A DNA stretch of 64,000 bases from Epithemia pelagica (Eukaryota; Bacillariophyta; Bacillariophyceae; Surirellales; Surirellaceae). Of the stretch, positions 42,401 to 51,177 are shown one piece after another; the stretch's first letter is position 1, and every line of letters starts with the position of its first letter. The stretch lies in the NCBI GenBank assembly GCA_946965045.2, contig OX337229.1, forward strand, positions 5,518,001-5,582,000. Reading direction: 5' to 3'. The notes beneath the pieces are model-generated. The model searched no databases, was not told the DNA's origin, and was given only the letters and a program-made list of their open reading frames with translations. The position numbers and the translations under genes are program-made.

Positions 42401-43459
42401 CAACACGAGTGTTTCTCCCAACAAGACGGGTCGTGTCTCGACGGGACCATTTTGTCGGGAAATGCGCGCATCAATCGTTGCTCCAATATCGACATTGCTA
42501 CTGACCGACGCTTGTTGCAACAAACTGGCAATACTGGCGTCTTGCACCCAGGCGCGCAAAAAGTATCGATTGGTTCCCAACACAAGGGTGGTGCCAGTGT
42601 CCGAGACGGCGGGTGCATGGGCCGTGGAACCGCCAATATTTTCCGACAATCGATGCCAGAGGGCTTGTTCCGTGAAGGGATTGAACCGAACGGCATAGAC
42701 ATCGCCTTGATTGGACGATCCATTATCGACCGCTTCTCCCAAGACGATCCAATCAACGACGGTATCATCGTCCAAGGTCACGCGAGTCCGACTCGGAGGC
42801 GACAAGACCCGAGCATTAATGGGAATGGTATCATCGGGCAGAGAAATAACTTGCCTACCTCGACTTCCCGTACTGCCGGTGGTGCTCCGGAGATCCCAAA
42901 TGGACAATTGTCCCATCATTTGTCCACCACCATTGGTCGGCAAAATATCATGCGAGACAAAGAGATGTCCTTCGGGATTCATGACTGGTGTCCCTCGCAC
43001 AATGCCAGACAAGGGTATTCTTTGAATGACCGTCGGTGCATCTCGCGTGGCATCATAGGTGGTGGGTACCATGACAATTTCACTGTCAATCGAGGTGGAG
43101 GAAGCCTCGACAAGGGTATACACGACATGGTCATCGTACAAGAGGGGACTCCCCACACAGGTACGGAGGACTCCTCCCGCACTGTCGTCACGGGATGGAT
43201 CGTACAAGACGGTCCATTCCGTGACACGTTCGTCGTGGTGGAGGGGTACTACCAACAGTTTGCCTCTTAAGGTGGTGATATAGGCAAAGCTATCATCCAG
43301 TACCACACCATTGCCTTGGGTAATTCGATCATTGTCAAAACTGGAGGGTGCCGACACTTGGGAGTGAACGACCGGTTCGGCCAAAAGAGTTGACGATTGG
43401 ACGCGGGGACACTGAGACACCCACAACAACAACAAACACACAGGCAAGAGCGCTCTCAT
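39473..43459 (-). CDS. Cell-surface type I membrane protein: beta-propeller ectodomain, Pro-Ser stalk, long tail
   Basis: A 1328-residue intronless frame from the ATG at 43459. The start MRALLPVCLLLLWVSQC is a clear signal peptide. About 500 residues follow with repeated beta blades of PQQ/quinoprotein-propeller style (GNGVVLDDSFAYITTLRGKL; GSPLLYDDHVVYTLVEA; GETLVLVPDLESNLLAYDL). A Pro/Ser/Thr stalk with repeated PS-x-P units comes next (SSQPSSLPTTRPSLEPS), as in many diatom cell-wall proteins. One membrane span (LLAVALGVAAAVLFCAVLGAF) is followed by basic residues and a disordered tail of about 650 residues. The tail has five 11-residue STPSFDRTTET units. It is probably a surface receptor or a protein linking membrane and frustule. 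No kinase domain is seen. Confidence 0.85.
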   Translation of the reverse strand: MRALLPVCLLLLWVSQCPRVQSSTLLAEPVVHSQVSAPSSFDNDRITQGNGVVLDDSFAYITTLRGKLLVVPLHHDERVTEWTVLYDPSRDDSAGGVLRTCVGSPLLYDDHVVYTLVEASSTSIDSEIVMVPTTYDATRDAPTVIQRIPLSGIVRGTPVMNPEGHLFVSHDILPTNGGGQMMGQLSIWDLRSTTGSTGSRGRQVISLPDDTIPINARVLSPPSRTRVTLDDDTVVDWIVLGEAVDNGSSNQGDVYAVRFNPFTEQALWHRLSENIGGSTAHAPAVSDTGTTLVLGTNRYFLRAWVQDASIASLLQQASVSSNVDIGATIDARISRQNGPVETRPVLLGETLVLVPDLESNLLAYDLSGSDGNGAAWTIDTGSSHAAAPIVIPDPDKEQWIVYHVTEAGILRQVLVDFDSPRTPTLAYAANCQGLLDPTVLSLDAMVTTTQSQCGGTSDPNSDPASVLADFAVSPNGAYVVYVTETGSVTTLQVGDGQTRAPSSQPSSLPTTRPSLEPSAVPSRSPSATPTTGSPTITAMPSNPPVATLPPTVAPSRPPTAPVSSPSSSLVPTSAPSTSPDSSSSASGLGADSGSTSSSSDSLGLLAVALGVAAAVLFCAVLGAFYMVRRKRVGEKQEQERAHKRELEVKKNWLSNKKIYEEEMRLEEEETLNDLNAQPEALAAAQVLSSSSSSKKSQRKNRRRASRRRNGGNVTLGSISESEHEEMDGSFDNGSDAEESGFEISLEAMEQGYTQGETYCESSFVQSTPPVSPPSTSMTTTTNDEVPAVQFLPSLPQQAESSPAPVANSAPPPAAAPDNHSRWFAEVMSLRAALFSSNKKDESSTPSFDRKTKASTPSFDRTTETSTPSVHRTTETNTPSFDRQTQTSTPSFDRRSETSGIDESKIVPESGISAILESPGSNATPPSADMPDDEEEPGIIRSNSRGNARKNNPPASQMATPPASPSMEKFYYTRTPSGRYVASPSVNTAASPSDLLSVDSSLYLEGSTVAHTISPGGGNSVKSQKSDKIQQKRFVPLSPPGGGSVMSIKSDDGSQKSASGPGAHYLASRGVRRQPAPMLTRRSYSPADEMMERSSSPTKSITSTESRGRDLMYEEADSTNSPRGATVHVGSAPAYQSRAGLFSRRSRQMDRLLPQYESDATASASETEPDDKEPEYRRNPPSRLAMPNISGRRDRVQREPSAESLDRRSSSDSPDRHSVASENSAKNTTSSTSVWNSFLSELSKAENQFFNPSLPASEEPQSRRQSRSTTSPDECPDSPDPPPPPISHRERAYSPEPPPPPPFHGDDPVPRRPSSRDRRSGSSSRRLVV
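40771..40935 (-). repeat. Five tandem 33-bp coding repeats
   Basis: Units of 33 bp encode STPSFDR plus four variable residues, in the cytosolic tail of the surface protein. One copy reads STPSVHR. The Ser/Thr-Pro content could make them phosphorylation sites. Confidence 0.8.
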
Positions 43460-43982
43460 GGTACTTCTTCTTCCTTGTCGTCGTGGTGATGATGGTGGTG
43501 GTGCTACTGTTTGGTTCGGAGTGGATGCCCTCGAGCGCAAAGCTTTGGTCAAGAGGCCACTCAGGAATGTCGTTGACCCAAAGTGGAACAAAACGAGGAC
43601 CACAAACACTCTTGTTGAAGCAAGAGATGGATCAACGAACTACAGGTAGGAGAGAGCTCGGTGTCTCTCTTCTTGTGTGTTTCTGGCTCGTTTATCCTGT
43701 AGTGTTTTGTTCGAAAGAGGGTGTCTTGTTTGGCCAATGGCATCTACAATCTACACGGCTTGCCTCGGGAGTTCCTATTCTTGTGTAAGTGTCGATGATT
43801 CTCTCTCACACGTTTGTTGTTGTTGTCATGTAACAACAGTGGAGTGAACTCCCGTTTCTCTCTCTGTTATTCAACGGATGAATCAGTACACAACAAGTCC
43901 AGTCTGAGTCCAATGAATTCCATAATGGCATAGGACCAAATACATTTTGATAACAATACTTAGACAGGATCAATATTTGAGA
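43460..43982. other. Intergenic stretch upstream of the surface-protein gene
   Basis: 523 bp with GTTGTTGT- and CT-rich tracts (43800-43865). It should hold the promoter of the surface protein. No gene is seen; a frame open to 43609 continues the surface-protein frame but has no ATG. Confidence 0.5.
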
Positions 43983-45305
43983 CTATAGCCCCATCAGGTT
44001 TTTGGGACTGGCGGGCGCCAAGTGGCACGAATACGGCCACCCTGCTCGCGGTACACCGCTTTTATTTTTATCGAGGATAGGAGTTTGTGTACAATACCAG
44101 TCGCGGGGAATGTCATCCGGAACCAGCCAAAAGCGCGTGCCGATCATTCCCACCATCCTCATCTTTTCAATCGTTCCACGAGTTCTCTCTCCGACACACA
44201 ACTCAAACTGCGCATCCAGTAAAAGTACGTATTTCCAGATCCTCCATCATCATGGCATGAATCGCAAACGACACCACCGTCATGACACGCCTTGTCGTGC
44301 ACGGCCATGATGCCTCGGTGTCTCTAAAATAATTGAGTGGATCTGGTCTTGAGTTTGTCGACAAGAGAGCATGTGAGCCTTCGATTCGGGCCAATGAAAC
44401 GTGCCACTTGGTCTTTGGTCGAAAGAAAAAGTGGTAATCGATCCAGATCCGGAAGCATTTACGTTTGTGGAATGTGGTTTCGATAACTATAACAGTTCGT
44501 GGTCTTTGAGGATGACATCCACAAGGTCTCCCATTGCTGGTACAGCTGCCACTCACCAAGGGGGTGAGCCTCTGGGAGTTGGATCGTGCACGAAACAAAA
44601 AAGATGTAGAGCGTACTGCGGGTCGTTCTTGCCATGATGAAATCTTTGTAGTTTCGGTGGAGAGGGAAGAACATGAGTACCTCGGTATCCGGCAACCAAC
44701 CAATGCTCTGCTTGAGCACCGCTTTGTCTCCTCCCGGGACATGGAAGAAAGCGTTCTTGGCAGCTTGGAGACACTCACCCTGTGGGGACGGTTTCCCTCC
44801 TCCTGGAATGTTGACAAACGGCCATCGAACCGCAAGTTGACTGCGCATGACAAGAGCAAAAGCAGTCATTCACAATTCTACCCCTTAGCGCCGGCGTCCA
44901 GCGTCATGAAAATTTGCAGGGTCCAGCAATGGAAGAAGGTACCGTTTGGCAAAATTGCGGGCTCGTACTGCGAGAAGAGATGCTGACGGATGACCAAGCA
45001 ACCTTCCTCTTCCAAACAATCTCTGCTTCTCTGCGTCCACAGCACTTTTGGTAGAGTTGTTGGAGCAAGAAGAGACGCGCCATTTGCATTTGGGACTTGT
45101 CTCGCAGCACGTTGGAAACCCAGCGCCACTCAGCCACAACGGGCGCTGAAAACTCGAACGTCGTTTCTTGGACGAACATGAAAAGTTGCTCCTGGAGCTC
45201 CTTCACGATCGTTGCCTTGTGCATCGCTTCCTCAAGTAATGTAGCCGCAAAGCTTTCAATCTCGGCCAGCCGCGCTCTGGCAGCATCGCGTTCAGTGGTG
45301 TCCAT
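43983..45305 (-). pseudogene. Damaged or unresolved multi-exon gene, unknown function
   Basis: Several protein-like segments on the minus strand lie in order but in different frames. The first is an ATG-started helical region at 45305 (MDTTERDAARARLAEIESF). Next come RDCLEEEGCLVIRQHLFSQY and QLAVRWPFVNIPGGGKPSP. Then HWLVAGYRGTHVLPSPPK, DDGGSGNTYFYWMRS, and a C-terminal piece ending SGVPRAGWPYSCHLAPASP at a stop at 43983. Two joins can be made with plausible introns (GTAGAA/TGCGCAG, 41 bp; GTGAGT/AAGCAG), but others need an indel or cross a stop. The change from ...ERLKR to MRMVGMIGTRF looks like a pure frameshift. Either the gene is decaying, the assembly has indels here, or the intron pattern is unusual. 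I do not recognise the family. Confidence 0.3.
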
Positions 45306-45653
45306 GATATGGTACTCTCTCTAGGTAACAACAATAGTGTTAACCTTACGTGTTATCTTGTTCTGGAGGTGAAAATCCAGATTTTCTGGGAGTTTTGATG
45401 ATGGGTTGCGGTTACCTGCCCCCAGCCCCAGCGGGGGAAAGACTCACCCCCAAGGCGCGACCTGGGCCACCCTCAATTAGAATGATATTACACGATAGGG
45501 CGTGAGTTTCGCTTTACATCTATACAGTAAAACGCCCTAGCGGGGTAGGCTACGTGGGTGGGTTTTAGGCTAGGACGGTGTAGCTAAACCCTCAAAACCA
45601 CCCCCGACACCGCCAGGGGGTGTATACAGTACTTTCGCTTGCGCGCTTGGTCC
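45306..45653. repeat. GC-rich spacer with a 9-bp-flanked insertion-like segment
   Basis: The direct repeat TATACAGTA occurs at 45521-45529 and 45623-45631 around a GC-rich 93-bp core. Inside, GGGTGGGTTTTAGG and the reverse complement of CCTCAAAACCACCC nearly match, so the core could fold. A further pairing exists between TAGGGCGT (45497) and ACGCCCTA (45532). It may be a tiny mobile insertion with a 9-bp target duplication, or promoter structure for the ATPase gene. Confidence 0.4.
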
Positions 45654-48600
45654 ATGGTCCATTATTGGCGCCTTCTGAGCCGAATAAGAGAACACAACGC
45701 TGTTGGTTGTATCGGTAACCCGTCATTATCATCAACCAGCATGTCCGACGAAAACCAGCCGCAACAGCAGCAGCAGCGTCTCAGTGAAATCTGCAGGGCA
45801 CAAATTTTTGGAAGAACGAAGGAGATTCAAGTACTGAGAAATGCTCTGGAACACATTCGACTCGTGAAAGATGACGTTCCGATATCATCCTTGGGCGAAA
45901 AACACCAAGTGACATCCAGAGCAAGTAATGGCCACATCATTGAATCGAGTGAAGGAGGGTTCAGCTCCACCCAAGTCGAGAATAGTCAAGGTTCCACTCA
46001 ATCCTTCAAGGAGGAGGACGCTCCCGATAGCTCCGAATCCAGTGAACCTCTGCACCAACACTCGGGACGTGAGTTTGTCTTTGTGGATGGGAAATCGGGG
46101 ACAGGCAAGACAACACTCGTTCGAAAGGCTTTTCAAGATTCAGCCTGCTTGTTTTGTTCCGGAAAATTTGAAGAAGCAGGGCAGCCTCGACCGTTCTCGG
46201 CCATTTCCATGTGTCTTGGAGAGTTGTGTACCGCCATGACAGAAGATTCAAACCACAATGAAAGACGGAAGGACTTGTATCCTTCGTTGATTCGGAATGC
46301 ACTGGATATGGACGGACTCCAGATTCTTGCGCGCTTAGTTCCAACCATTTCTCAAGTCTTGGACGTTGCCGTCCTGCGAGGGAATACAACAACCTGTTCG
46401 TCCGCTCAGTCACACGAAGATCTAGAACGGTTGAAATTCGTGCTGCGCAAGTTTCTTGTGGCTGTTTCGACTCAGGAAATGCCCGTGGTCATGTTCTGGG
46501 ACGACATTCAATGGATGGATGTGGCATCGTTTACACTTCTCAAAGCACTGCTGAATAACACAGAATTGCGGCACTTTTTGTTTGTTGGTTCCTACCGGGT
46601 CGATGAAGTTGATCAAGATCACATGGTAACAAAATGTATGGACCACTTACCTCATCGCATTCGTGTCAGCGTCCGAAATTTAAACAAAGATGATTTGACG
46701 TCAATGCTGCAAATGGCGTTTGGCGTCAAGGACTATCAAAACGATCAGCTGGAATCCCTGGGTCAGCTTGTGGATCTTGTACACACTCGGACGGATGGGA
46801 TTATTTTTCATTTTCTAGAAATCTTGGACTTTTTGCAAGCCGAAGGGTTGCTGAAATACGATCGACTCAACTTTCGATGGACATGGGACCTTGACCAGAT
46901 TCAATATCAAACCAATCTATCCGACAACATGGTAGACATTGTGATCACCAGAATACAAAGGCTGCCAGCCAACGTTCGCGAGTTGTTAGAGTTTTGTGGG
47001 CTTCTTGGATTCCGTTTCGACGAAAGCCTCGGGATATCTATTTTTGGACACTTGAGGAACTTAAATGGGGAAGACATTTCAGTCTTACTGGAAACCCTCA
47101 TCAATGAGGGTCTACTTGAATCTGTTCATGGCCGCTTAAAGTTCGTTCATGACAAAGTATATCAAGCGGCTACCGAGGTACAGTCCGATGCGGAGCAGCA
47201 ACATCTTACGATTGGAAGGGAGTTACGGAAACGAATTGATCGGACCAGCGACACGGACGACACGAATAACATGCTTTTCCTTTGCGTGGACCAGCTGAAT
47301 ATGGGTCGGCATCTCGTTTTGGACAAGAATGAAAAGCGCGATCTTGCCAGCCTGAATCTGAGAGCGGCAAGAACAGCATCCAGAATGTCTGCCTTTATTC
47401 CGGCGGCTGGGTATGCCGAAATCGGTTTGGCAGAGCTAGATCCATCGGATCGGTGGACGACATGCTATGCGACAACCTTAGACTTGGCCACTCTCATGGC
47501 GGAAATGTACGCCGTCACAGGTGATATCGACAAACTCTTGAGCATTTCAAAAGAAGTTCTCTCCCATGCAAAGACAATCAATGATAAAATTCGAGTACAC
47601 GTCGCTTTGACCCGAGCGCCGATTGTGGAAAAGAATCTCGAGCATACATATGCGACTTCAGCCAGCGTGCTTGCGGAGCTTGGAGCAAAGCTTCCTCTAA
47701 AACCAGACCGCAAATATAAGGAGCAAACATACTCTAGCTTGAAACGGAAACTGAGTTTGCTATCAGATGACGAGATCATGGCATTTCCAGCAATGACAAA
47801 CCAGGAAAGGATTGGAGCACTCCGAATCTTGGGCTCTATGATCACAGAGCATATGATAACATCCAAGTCGGACTCAATATACTTGGACTTTATCATTTGT
47901 TGTATGGTCAATCTCACTCTGGAGTACGGACTTTGTGCGGAATCTGTCGTTGGATTCTCGATTTTGGGAGCACGCCTTGCTGGAGCGGGTGAAATCAATC
48001 TGGCCCAGAGGTTTGCAAAGTTGTCAAGAATGTTGTTGGATATACCCGGGATTGACACAACGGGCCGTCCAAGAGTGTTGCTAGGTACAGTCATGGTGTT
48101 GCACTGGAGTGAAAGCCTTTCAAGCTTAACGGACCAAGCACTTGCAGCGTTCGAGTACGGTATGAGATATGGTGACACGACGACGGGATTTTCGGTGAGT
48201 ATGACAATTTGGAGTATGGTCCCGTCTTTTGTGAAATGGTGTCTCACATCCACAAGGTAGGCAGTGCTCATGTATTCCTCCCTTTACTTGTATTCAGGCC
48301 TTCCACTGGGTACGGTTCTTCAGAAAAATATGATACCGTATCGTCTCTTCCCTCACTCGCAACGTGTCTCTCGTTTTGGTTCTTTATAGGTCCTCTCTTG
48401 GAAGACTGCAAAAAGATGGTGGGTGGCTTGTCTGACTATGGACAACATTCCATGCTGCTGATGCATTTACCAATCCAACAGTGCGCCGCAAACCTAATGG
48501 GACTAAACAAAGATGTGCTCAACCTAAACCAAGGTCCTCTTCGGAAACTTCGCGCAAAACTGGGTTGGAAATATGGTGTGGGTGGCTCAGGAGAGTTCAC

Positions 48601-49324
48601 AGAACATTCACTTCGCATGCAAATAGCCTTCTACTGCGAAGAGTTTGATCTTGCTTCAAATCTAATGAAGACTGTGAAAGCAAATACTCCATCAGTGACC
48701 ATTTCGCTGTGGCAAGATCAGCAGCGGACATTCTTCTATTGCCTACTTGAAATTCACGCTCTTAAGAGTCGTTCGGCAAAGTCCATTGTCCGTCGTCGAG
48801 CACATCGCAAGGAAGCACAAAAGTTCTACACACAAATGCGGAAATGGGTTCTGGACCTGGCCAGTGCAAATAGCGCACACAAGCTACTCATACTGGATGC
48901 GGAAATGCTGTCTTTGCAGTTGGGGCTTAAACGGAAGGCGTCGAAAACGGAACGACTGGAACAAGCGTACGATAAAGCCATTGCAGCGAGCACAAGAGGT
49001 ACGGAACCGTAACAATACCAATATGAGTTCTTGCGTCCACTCTCATGCTTCTTGTCTGTTTCAGCCGGGTTTTTGCAAGATGGTGCCCTGGCGGCTCACT
49101 TGGCCTGTCGCGCCGTCCGCCACAAAGAATCCATGTACTGGGACCGAGCCGTTGATCTGTATAGGAAGTGGGGAGCACAAGGTATTGTGAACCATGTTCA
49201 AAAATACAGGAATCGAGTTCCTTCGGAACGGATGGTCAACGATATTCAGTCATTGGCTGGTTATCGAGGGCGAAGCCGGTACGATGGTACTGTGGTGGAT
49301 GGACACAAGTCCATAGGTGACTGA
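45654..49324 (+). CDS. STAND/AAA_16-type ATPase with C-terminal helical repeats
   Basis: Proposed exons 45654-48256, 48298-48998 and 49065-49324 give 1187 residues in one frame; the second join (TRGA-GFLQDGALAAHLA, via GTACGG/TTTCAG) is strong. The first intron would be only 41 bp, and a GTGAGT at 48195 is an alternative donor, so residues near 868 are uncertain. A poly-Gln run follows the inner Met at residue 30. The ATPase domain has Walker A GKSGTGKTT (residues 146-154) and Walker B VVMFWDDIQWMD (about 277-289). A winged-helix-like segment and TPR-type helices follow to the end, as in MalT-like or PknK-like signal ATPases (STAND class). Such proteins act as ligand-triggered switches. No kinase, cyclase or DNA-binding output domain is seen here. 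Confidence 0.75.
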
Positions 49325-49772
49325 GGCCACACACCTTATGGGACTAGCTTTTTGACTTTTTGACTCTATCTGCGACAGTCTCTCCGCCCGTGCCAAGATT
49401 GAAATGACTCATTTTCTTGTAGAGCCACTGGAGAAGCGGCCCTTTCGTTTTGAGGAGCAACCTTCACACTCCACAAAAATTAAACGTTTTAGTTCAACCT
49501 TTTTGTTTATTTTATGATCTTTGCAGTTGTCGCTTTCGTTTGTGTTAAGTTTTCGTCCTAAACAAATCTACGAACACAGAGGAGAGGGAATGGCGAACGC
49601 AAATAGAGAGAGAGGGTCACGGTTCATGGTCGGGGTACGGGGTAGAATAGTATAGGTAGATATATATAGGTAGTGTTAGTTGTCCAAAGCCCGAAAATGC
49701 GACTGTGACGCGTCTGGTTGCATTTAATAAACACGACATGGGAAAAGGAGAGGCAACACTGCTCTGTCGACA
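49325..49772. other. Intergenic spacer
   Basis: 448 bp between two plus-strand genes, with a T-rich tract near 49490-49560 and a short TA/AG repeat (TAGATATATATAGG) near 49660. It holds the 3' UTR of the ATPase gene and the promoter of the ankyrin gene. No gene is seen. Confidence 0.5.
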
Positions 49773-51125
49773 ATGGCAACGGCAAACCTACGATCGTCAG
49801 CGGATGCAAAAGTCACGTATTCAGAACCCAAGACTGTTCATGTTGCGGGGACAAAGAGGAAGGCTGATTCCTTGGGGAGACTGGGTGCTTCAGTCGGCTC
49901 ATCCACATCGAACACCATGGCGGGCCGTGGAGCTCTTGTGGGATGGACTTTATGCCCTCTTTGTGGGAGGCACTCGAAGAAACGATTTGCTTTGGGAAGA
50001 GGAATCGCATCTCATCTTCATGCAGTCCATACACCATGGAAACCTGGAAAAGCAGAGCGAAGGAAAAGACGCCGTATGTGCGAGAGACTCCAGAGGGAGA
50101 AGAAACAAGGGCACATGGATGGGCCTCGATCTGATGCCGAGCTCCAAGACTCAGCTGATGTATTAGACCGAGAGCCTTCAGAACAAGAAATCAAAGAATG
50201 GGAAGAGCAGGTTATCAAGATTGTCAAAGAGCTGGAAGATTCTTTCAGAGAGAAACAAGGAAACGACAATGTCGGTGTTGATCGAACTGGAATAGAAGTG
50301 AAACCGTATCGAAAAAGCCTACCACCGTTCATTGCAGCAGCTGCTGATGGAATGCTCTCCGTGTTGGAGGACATGATGGCCAAGGAGTCGTCAAAATCAA
50401 GACAACATGCTTGGGAACTTCTCAATTGCAGAGACAGACACTTGTCCACAGCGGAACACTGGGCAGCTGGAGAAGGGAATCTTTCCTGTTTAAAATTCTT
50501 GCTTTCGAAAAGACGTCAGCTTCAGGATCCTTTAGACTCATCAGGATGTACTGAGGCTAACAAAAAGGTTAGACGCCGTGATGGGAAAACTTGCTTACAT
50601 TATGCAGCACGAAATGGAAGAATCGAAACTGCCAAGTATTTGATTGATGAGTGCGGGTTTGCAGTTGATGAACGGTCTGGCGATGGAACAACCCCCATGC
50701 ATTTGGCGTGCTTTGGTACGCATATTGAAACTGTCCAACTTCTCCTCGACCGTGGAGCAAATCCCAACGAAACAAATGACTGGGGTTGTGGTGTTTCGCA
50801 CTGGACAGGAATGGCCAAGACTCCAAACACAAAAGGGTCCGTCAAAGAGCTCTGCAGTCTTTTACAAGAGAATCACAGAGTCGACTTTATGCTACGACAG
50901 AAGCAAGGCCACACTGCGTTGCACAAGGCTGCACAGTCAAAGAATTATGCCGCCATTGAGTGGATGGCGAACGAGAAGCAACAGGGTGGAGCGGGTTTTG
51001 CGGATGCTCAGAAACGAGACCTTGGTCAATGTGATAGCGGTGGTCACAAGCCTAGTGACATTCTCCTAGGCGTTGGAGGTGACAAAGAATTCGCACAATG
51101 GATGGTTGATTCATTCAACTGGTAG
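49773..51125 (+). CDS. Ankyrin-repeat protein with C2H2-like zinc finger
   Basis: A 450-residue intronless frame from the ATG at 49773. A finger-like motif at residues 61-86 (CPLCGRH... ending HLHAVH) has C61, C64, H81 and H86. A very basic stretch follows (KAERRKRRRM), a likely nuclear signal, then an acidic helical linker. Ankyrin repeats cover about residues 185-420; the clearest are DGKTCLHYAARNGRIETAKYL, GTTPMHLACFGTHIETVQLL and GHTALHKAAQSKNYAAIEWM. Ankyrin repeats bind proteins. A nuclear adaptor role is inferred. The gap between the Cys and His pairs is wider than in classic C2H2 fingers. Confidence 0.85.
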   Translation: MATANLRSSADAKVTYSEPKTVHVAGTKRKADSLGRLGASVGSSTSNTMAGRGALVGWTLCPLCGRHSKKRFALGRGIASHLHAVHTPWKPGKAERRKRRRMCERLQREKKQGHMDGPRSDAELQDSADVLDREPSEQEIKEWEEQVIKIVKELEDSFREKQGNDNVGVDRTGIEVKPYRKSLPPFIAAAADGMLSVLEDMMAKESSKSRQHAWELLNCRDRHLSTAEHWAAGEGNLSCLKFLLSKRRQLQDPLDSSGCTEANKKVRRRDGKTCLHYAARNGRIETAKYLIDECGFAVDERSGDGTTPMHLACFGTHIETVQLLLDRGANPNETNDWGCGVSHWTGMAKTPNTKGSVKELCSLLQENHRVDFMLRQKQGHTALHKAAQSKNYAAIEWMANEKQQGGAGFADAQKRDLGQCDSGGHKPSDILLGVGGDKEFAQWMVDSFNW

Positions 51126-51177
51126 ATCGGGATCTAGTGTTAAAGGGATGATGAGCTTGCTCTTTCTATTCAACGAC

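Noticed and set aside
48195-48297. GTGAGT-to-TTCAG intron in the STAND ATPase gene
   Set aside because: The donor is good, but the downstream exon would be in the wrong phase for the conserved GPLLEDCKKM region; kept only as an alternative.
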